Source of the DNA: Pseudomonadota bacterium
GTDB lineage: Bacteria > Pseudomonadota > Alphaproteobacteria > Rhizobiales > Methylopilaceae
NCBI GenBank assembly: GCA_023430145.1
Contig: JAEZCD010000138.1
Span: 1 to 10,602, forward strand
Reading direction: 5' to 3'
Length of the DNA: 10,602 bases
Shown here: piece after piece, positions 6,494-10,602 of the stretch
Numbering within the stretch: position 1 is the first letter of the stretch
How the letters are laid out: each line of letters starts with the position of its first letter
The notes under the pieces: generated by a model
The model's database searches: none
The model's input: the letters and a program-made list of their open reading frames with translations, nothing else
What the model was told of the DNA's origin: nothing
Translations under genes and position numbers: made by a program

Positions 6494-6500
6494 GAGGAGA

Positions 6501-8105
6501 TCACTCCTTATAAAGCTTCCGGAAATCCGGGTGCGTGTGGAACCAGTACTCAAAACCCTGCACGTTCTTCTGCATGGCGTAGTCGGCGAAGCGCTTGTAG
6601 AGCGGGATGCGCGGCATCTCGGCCATCACGGTATCGACCATCTTCTGCAGGTTCACCTTGTACACCTCAGGGTCGTCCGTGAAGCGCGCGGCGTCGATAT
6701 AGGCGTCGAGCGTCGGATTGACGTAGTTGGCGGTGTTGAAGACGGAATTGTTTTTCCCGTAAAACGTCCAGAAGAAGTGGTAGTCCGGATAGTCGAGCCA
6801 GCCGTAGAACTCGGCGATAACCATCGGCATGGTCTTGCTCGCCATCTGCGCGAACCAGTTGGAGCCGGGCACCTTCTCGAGCGTCACCTCGACGCCGATC
6901 TTCTTCAGCGCTTCCTGGATGAGGATGGCGGTCGGCTCGCGCACCGTCGCTTCGGACAGGTCGAAGGAGAGGGTGGTCTTGAAGCCGTTCGGGAAGCCCG
7001 CCTCGGTGAGCAGCTGCTTGGCCTTGGCGAGGTCCTGTCCGTGCTTGACCGGCACCGGCCAGGTCGGGTCGAACGGCTTGCTCGGATCGCCGTCGAACAT
7101 GCCGGTGGCGCGGTCGTAGAGGGCCGAGCTGAGGATCTCCTTGTAGGGGATGGCGTAGGCGATCGCCTGCCGCACCTTCGGATTGTCGAAGGGCGGGATT
7201 TTGACGTTCATGTCGACGAAGATCAGGTCGTTCTGCACCGGCACGCCGATGACCTTGACCTTCCCCTGCTCGGCGAGCTCGGCATAGTCCTTCGGCGGCA
7301 GGCCGACCGACATGTCGACGTCGCCCTTCTCGAGCAGCGCGCGGCGCGTGCCGGCGGAGGGGATCTGGCGGTAGACGACGCGCTTCAGCTTCGGCAGCGG
7401 CCCGGACTTCCAGTCGTCGAAGCGGGTGAAGACGGTCTGCTGGCCGGGCGTCCAGGATTCCACCTTGAAGGCGCCGCCGCCGCAATCGTTGCGCTGGCAA
7501 TATTCGAACGCCCAGGGGTCGGCGGCCGTGGCGTGCTTCTTGGCGAGCGTCGAGTTCATCACCACCGGCACGGGGACGACGAGGTCCGGCATGGTGAGCT
7601 TGTTCTTCTCGTCGAAGGTCGCCTTGAAGGTGTGGTCGTCGATCACCGAGAACTGCTCGGGCTTGACGAGCGAGCCGGCGGCCATCTGCACGGCCGGGAA
7701 GCCGCCGGCGGCGATGGCGCGGTCGAACGACCATTTCACGTCCTTCGCCGTCACCGGCGTGCCGTCGTGGAAGGTGGCGTCCTTGCGCAGCTTGAAGACG
7801 TAGGTTTTTCCGTCCGGGCTGACTTCCCAGCTTTCGGCGAGCTCGGGCGTCACCACCTTGGCGTCGTAGGAGATGGTGCCGTCGGGCAGCGTCTTCTCGC
7901 CATGGCTGACGAGCCGGTCATAGGCGTGCCAGGTGACCATGCGGCTGTGGTCGTTGGCGGTCGGGATCATCGTGTCGAGACCGTTCGGACCCATCTCGGA
8001 GACGATCACGAGGGTGTCCTTGGGCGGCGGCGCCGCGAAGGCGGCTGCCGCGGGCAGAAGCACGGACGTCGCAAGGAGCGCCCGCAACACGCGTCTACGG
8101 TTCAT
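6501..8105 (-). CDS. ABC transporter substrate-binding protein, oligopeptide/solute family 5
   Basis: This 534-residue periplasmic protein is of the SBP_bac_5 (OppA/DppA) type. The signal peptide MNRRRVLRALLATSVLLPAA is cut near residue 24-25 (AAFA/APPP). Its RRRVL stretch roughly fits a twin-arginine pattern, so Tat export is possible. Family landmarks include LAESWEVSPDGKTYVFKLRK (89-108), the signature GTPVTAKDVKWSFDRAI (115-131), GGGAFKVESWTPGQ and NPKVRQAIAYAI. C203 and C208 may form a disulphide beside the GGGAFK ligand-lobe segment. The ATG at 8105 has GGAGGA about eight bases upstream, and the gene follows the amidase after 27 bases. It is the likely receptor of the importer whose ATPase is encoded at 9604-10569. 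The family binds peptides, but also nickel, glutathione, opines and sugars, so the substrate stays open; the flanking amidases favour an amide-bearing one. Confidence 0.95.
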   Translation of the reverse strand: MNRRRVLRALLATSVLLPAAAAFAAPPPKDTLVIVSEMGPNGLDTMIPTANDHSRMVTWHAYDRLVSHGEKTLPDGTISYDAKVVTPELAESWEVSPDGKTYVFKLRKDATFHDGTPVTAKDVKWSFDRAIAAGGFPAVQMAAGSLVKPEQFSVIDDHTFKATFDEKNKLTMPDLVVPVPVVMNSTLAKKHATAADPWAFEYCQRNDCGGGAFKVESWTPGQQTVFTRFDDWKSGPLPKLKRVVYRQIPSAGTRRALLEKGDVDMSVGLPPKDYAELAEQGKVKVIGVPVQNDLIFVDMNVKIPPFDNPKVRQAIAYAIPYKEILSSALYDRATGMFDGDPSKPFDPTWPVPVKHGQDLAKAKQLLTEAGFPNGFKTTLSFDLSEATVREPTAILIQEALKKIGVEVTLEKVPGSNWFAQMASKTMPMVIAEFYGWLDYPDYHFFWTFYGKNNSVFNTANYVNPTLDAYIDAARFTDDPEVYKVNLQKMVDTVMAEMPRIPLYKRFADYAMQKNVQGFEYWFHTHPDFRKLYKE

Positions 8106-8132
8106 GCTGATGTCCTCCGGGATGGAAACGGG

Positions 8133-9587
8133 TCAGAGACCGAGCTCGGCGACGAGCTTCGGCCAGGCATGCGCCCACGGCCGCGCGCGCTCGAAGGCGC
8201 CCGAGGCGGCGAGAACGGTGCGGTCGGCGAGGTGGCGGCCGATGATCTGCAGGCCGACCGGCAGGCCGGCCTTGGTGAAGCCGGCCGGGATGCTGGCGGT
8301 CGGCTGGCCGGTGAGGTTGGTGATGAAGGTGAAGCACAGCCACTGGCCGCTGCTCACCATCTTGCCCTCGATGATCTCGGGGCCCTGCATGTAGAGCGGG
8401 AAGGCAGGCACCGCGAGCGTCGGTGTCAAGAGAAGATCGTAGTTCGCCATGAAGCGCCACATCTTGTTGCAGACCAGGCGGCGGACGTGGCGGGCCTCGG
8501 AGAAGTCCTCGGCGGTCCAGTTGCGCTCGAGGAGGTCGACGAGATGCGGCGACATCTCGTGCTCGTGCCCCTTCATCATGCGCCGCATGCCGACGAGATC
8601 GGTGTCCGCGGCGACCAGCGTCCAGAAATGCGGGAACGGGTCCTCCCAGCCTGGATCGGCACGCTCGACGGTGCAGCCGAGATCCTTCTCGAACACCGAA
8701 GCCGCCTCGGCGACGACGCGCCGCACCTCGGGATCGACCGGCGCGTAGCCCCAGTCCTCGCTGTAGGCGATGCGCAGGCCCGAGATGTCCTCCCGCGTCG
8801 CTGCGACATAGTCGAAGTCGGCGGCGGGGATGGAGAAGCGGTCGCGCGGATCGGGGCCGGCGATGACGCTCAGCATCAGCGCCGAGTCCGCCACCGTGCG
8901 ACTCATCGGGCCGATGTGCTCGATCGACTCCCAGCTCGAGATGCCGGGGTAGCGCTCGTCGCGGCAGCCCGGATAGAGCGGCACGCGGCCCATCGAGGCT
9001 TTGATGCCGTAAAGGCCGCAGAGCGAGGACGGTATGCGGATCGAGCCGCCGCCGTCGCTGCCGATCGCGAAGGGGGCGACGCCCGAGGCGACGGAGGCGC
9101 CCGAGCCGGCGCTCGAGCCGCCCGAGGTCAGCTCGAGGTTCCAGGGGTTGCGGGTCGCCTCGAAGACCGGATTGTGGCCGACGCCGCTGTAGCCGAACTC
9201 CGGCACGTTGGTCTTGCCGATGATGACGGCGCCGGCCGCCTTCAGCCGCTCGACGGCGATGTCGTCCTCGTCCGGCACGAAGTCGCGGTAGAGCGGCGAG
9301 CCGTTGACGGTCAGTATGTCCTTGGTGGCGACGAGATCTTTTATGCCGATCGGCACGCCGCCGAACGGCCCCGGATCCTCGCCGGCGGCGATCTTCGCGT
9401 CGACGGCCTCGGCGGCCTTGCGGGCCACGTCCGGCGTCGGCGTGCAGAAGGCGTGGATGTAGGGCTCGAGGACGTCCATGCGCCGCAGCACGGCCTCGGT
9501 GACCTCGATCGCCGAAAACTCCTTCGCCTTGATCTTCGCCGCCAGCCCGACGGCGTCCATGTGGCAGATTTCATTGTCGGTGGCCAA
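8133..9587 (-). CDS. Amidase-signature hydrolase, full-length type
   Basis: This 484-residue cytoplasmic enzyme of the amidase signature family has an intact triad: K83 in GGVPIGIKDLVAT, cis-S158 in TSGGSSAGSGASVASG and nucleophile S182 in GSDGGGSIRIPSSLCGLYG. It carries the usual N-terminal helical region (1-70), which the amidase at 5004-6194 lacks, and the C-terminal NLTGQPTASIPAGF segment. It starts with TTG at 9587: the codons TTG GCC ACC GAC follow a strong GGAGG six bases upstream, and the next in-frame ATG (9560) has no comparable site. It lies 16 bases after the ATPase gene and 27 before the binding-protein gene, so it is embedded in the importer operon. This argues that it acts on the imported compound by hydrolysing a C-N amide bond. 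Family members include 6-aminohexanoate-cyclic-dimer hydrolase and indoleacetamide hydrolase; specificity cannot be read from the sequence. Confidence 0.93.
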   Translation of the reverse strand: MATDNEICHMDAVGLAAKIKAKEFSAIEVTEAVLRRMDVLEPYIHAFCTPTPDVARKAAEAVDAKIAAGEDPGPFGGVPIGIKDLVATKDILTVNGSPLYRDFVPDEDDIAVERLKAAGAVIIGKTNVPEFGYSGVGHNPVFEATRNPWNLELTSGGSSAGSGASVASGVAPFAIGSDGGGSIRIPSSLCGLYGIKASMGRVPLYPGCRDERYPGISSWESIEHIGPMSRTVADSALMLSVIAGPDPRDRFSIPAADFDYVAATREDISGLRIAYSEDWGYAPVDPEVRRVVAEAASVFEKDLGCTVERADPGWEDPFPHFWTLVAADTDLVGMRRMMKGHEHEMSPHLVDLLERNWTAEDFSEARHVRRLVCNKMWRFMANYDLLLTPTLAVPAFPLYMQGPEIIEGKMVSSGQWLCFTFITNLTGQPTASIPAGFTKAGLPVGLQIIGRHLADRTVLAASGAFERARPWAHAWPKLVAELGL

Positions 9588-9603
9588 GGCGCTCCTCCGG
9601 ATC

Positions 9604-10569
9604 TCAGGCGTAGTGGCAGGCGGTGACGTGGCCCGCGCCGACCGTGCGCAGCAGCGGCCGCTCGGTGGCGCAGCGGTCGGTGCCGATGGGGCAGCGGCCG
9701 TAGAAGCGGCAGGCGTTCGGATCGGGATCGATGGGGCTCTTGGGGCTGCCCTCGAGCCGCGCCCGCTTCTCGCCGCGGCGCGCCGGATCGGGGATCGCGG
9801 CGATCAGCGCCTGCGTGTAGGGGTGCCGCGCGGCCGTGAAGATCGTCTCGGAGGGGGCGATCTCGATCGCCTTGCCGAGATACATGACGACGATACGCGT
9901 GCAGAGCAGCCGCACGACGTTGAGGTCGTGCGAGACGAACAAATAGCTCATGCCGAGCCGCGCATGCAGGTCGGCGAGGAGGCGCAGGATGACGGCCTGC
10001 ACCGAGACGTCGAGCGCCGAGGTCGGCTCGTCGAGGATCAGGAGCTGCGGCTCCACCACGATCGCCCGGGCGATCCCGACGCGGGCCCGCTGCCCGCCCG
10101 AGAGCTGGTGCGGGTAGCGCTGGAGAAGCTCCTCCGGCAGCCCGACGAGGGCGGCGGCCTTGGCGACGCGGGCGTCGATGTCGGCGGCGTCACGCAAGCC
10201 GAGCAGCCGCCGCAGCGGATCGGCGATCGAGCGCGCCGCCCGGAACGAGGGATTCAGGCTCTCGGTGGGATCCTGGAAGACGACCTGGATGCGCGCCCGG
10301 TCCTTCGTCGCCACGAACTCGGCCTGGCTGACGGCGGTGGTGTCCTTGCCGCCGAGCAGGATGCGTCCGCTGGTCGGATCGACGAGCCGGGCGAGCAGCC
10401 GCACCAGCGTGGATTTTCCGCAGCCGGACTCGCCGACGAGGCCGACACATTCGCGCTCGCCGATCTCGAGGTCGACATCGTCCACGGCGTGCAGGCGCGC
10501 GCCGCGCGCCGCCCCCTTGACGGGGTAGAGCTTGCGCAGCGCGCGCGCTTCGAGCAGGGCCGTCGTCAT
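9604..10569 (-). CDS. ABC transporter ATP-binding protein, OppF/DppF type
   Basis: This 321-residue nucleotide-binding subunit belongs to a peptide/nickel-type ABC importer and is cytoplasmic at the inner membrane. Visible motifs are Walker A GESGCGKST (46-54), the Q-loop VVFQDP with Q99, ABC signature LSGGQRARVGIARA (156-169), Walker B LLILDEPTSALD (176-187) and the H-loop FVSHD with H214. The C-terminal extension is the oligopeptide type: HPYTQALIAAIPDP and CRFYGRCPIGTDRC. Cysteines 287, 293, 300 and 318 match the set that holds an iron-sulphur cluster in structurally studied relatives. The early LRKLYPVKG start is typical of OppF/DppF rather than OppD/DppD. The ATG overlaps an upstream stop (ATGA), as expected if the partner ATPase precedes it. 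With the amidase and binding protein downstream it forms part of one importer operon; permeases must lie outside the window. Confidence 0.95.
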   Translation of the reverse strand: MTTALLEARALRKLYPVKGAARGARLHAVDDVDLEIGERECVGLVGESGCGKSTLVRLLARLVDPTSGRILLGGKDTTAVSQAEFVATKDRARIQVVFQDPTESLNPSFRAARSIADPLRRLLGLRDAADIDARVAKAAALVGLPEELLQRYPHQLSGGQRARVGIARAIVVEPQLLILDEPTSALDVSVQAVILRLLADLHARLGMSYLFVSHDLNVVRLLCTRIVVMYLGKAIEIAPSETIFTAARHPYTQALIAAIPDPARRGEKRARLEGSPKSPIDPDPNACRFYGRCPIGTDRCATERPLLRTVGAGHVTACHYA

Positions 10570-10602
10570 GAGGTCGCCCGCCGGCGGAAGGGAATCGGCG
10601 CC
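10566..10602 (-). CDS. 3' end of the upstream operon gene (partial), probably the partner ATPase
   Basis: Reading the minus strand from the window edge, the frame gives A-P-I-P-F-R-R-R-A-T-S followed by TGA at 10568-10566, which overlaps the ATG of the OppF-type gene in an ATGA arrangement. Only eleven residues are visible, so the product cannot be identified. In oligopeptide importer operons the gene before the F-type ATPase is usually the D-type ATPase, which makes that the first guess; a permease is the alternative. Confidence 0.5.
   Translation of the reverse strand, partial: APIPFRRRATS

Noticed and set aside
5457..9626. A plus-strand frame open for almost 1,400 codons opposite the amidases and binding protein
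   Set aside because: Same mirror effect; it runs through several real minus-strand genes and the repeat cluster and has no recognisable domain.

Overview
The window is a dense, high-GC stretch of a bacterial chromosome in which every convincing gene lies on the minus strand, so transcription runs from the right end to the left. The codon bias, the oligopeptide-type ABC system, the hybrid kinase and above all the extragenic palindromic repeats at 6204-6490 (a CGTCATTGCGAGC...GAAGCAATCC type element) suggest an alphaproteobacterium, probably Hyphomicrobiales (Rhizobiales). A genus cannot be named from the sequence alone. No tRNA, rRNA, CRISPR array, transposase or phage gene was seen.

Right part (10602 to 6501): the last codons of an upstream gene, then an OppF/DppF-type ATPase, a full-length amidase-signature (AS) hydrolase with a TTG start, and a family 5 oligopeptide/solute-binding protein. 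They are separated by a 4-base overlap and gaps of 16 and 27 bases, so they look like the 3' part of one operon for an ABC importer whose permease genes would lie beyond the right edge. Placing an amidase between ATPase and binding protein suggests import followed by hydrolysis of an amide-containing compound.

Middle (6500 to 4401): about 300 non-coding bases made of three palindromic repeat elements separate the binding protein gene from a second, shorter AS amidase that resembles the plant AMI1 (indole-3-acetamide hydrolase) type. It overlaps by four bases a GlcG/HbpS-like (haem-degrading family) gene. The first ~86 residues of that product fit the family but the C-terminal half does not, so it may be a decayed or rearranged gene. 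A 163-base gap follows, holding a small GC-rich hairpin and a weak promoter candidate.

Left part (4400 to 1): a tight signalling operon. A periplasmic Leu/Ile/Val-type binding protein overlaps by four bases a 936-residue hybrid sensor kinase. The kinase has a long helical periplasmic sensor, HAMP, HisKA, HATPase and two receiver domains. A free-standing CheY-like receiver follows. The arrangement parallels TorT-TorS, where a periplasmic binding protein presents a ligand to the kinase. No HPt domain and no DNA-binding output appear in the window. A further gene may start at base 25 and run off the left end.

Inference: the right and middle parts import and hydrolyse an amide or peptide-like compound, and the left part senses a small periplasmic ligand. 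Whether the two halves respond to the same compound cannot be decided here.
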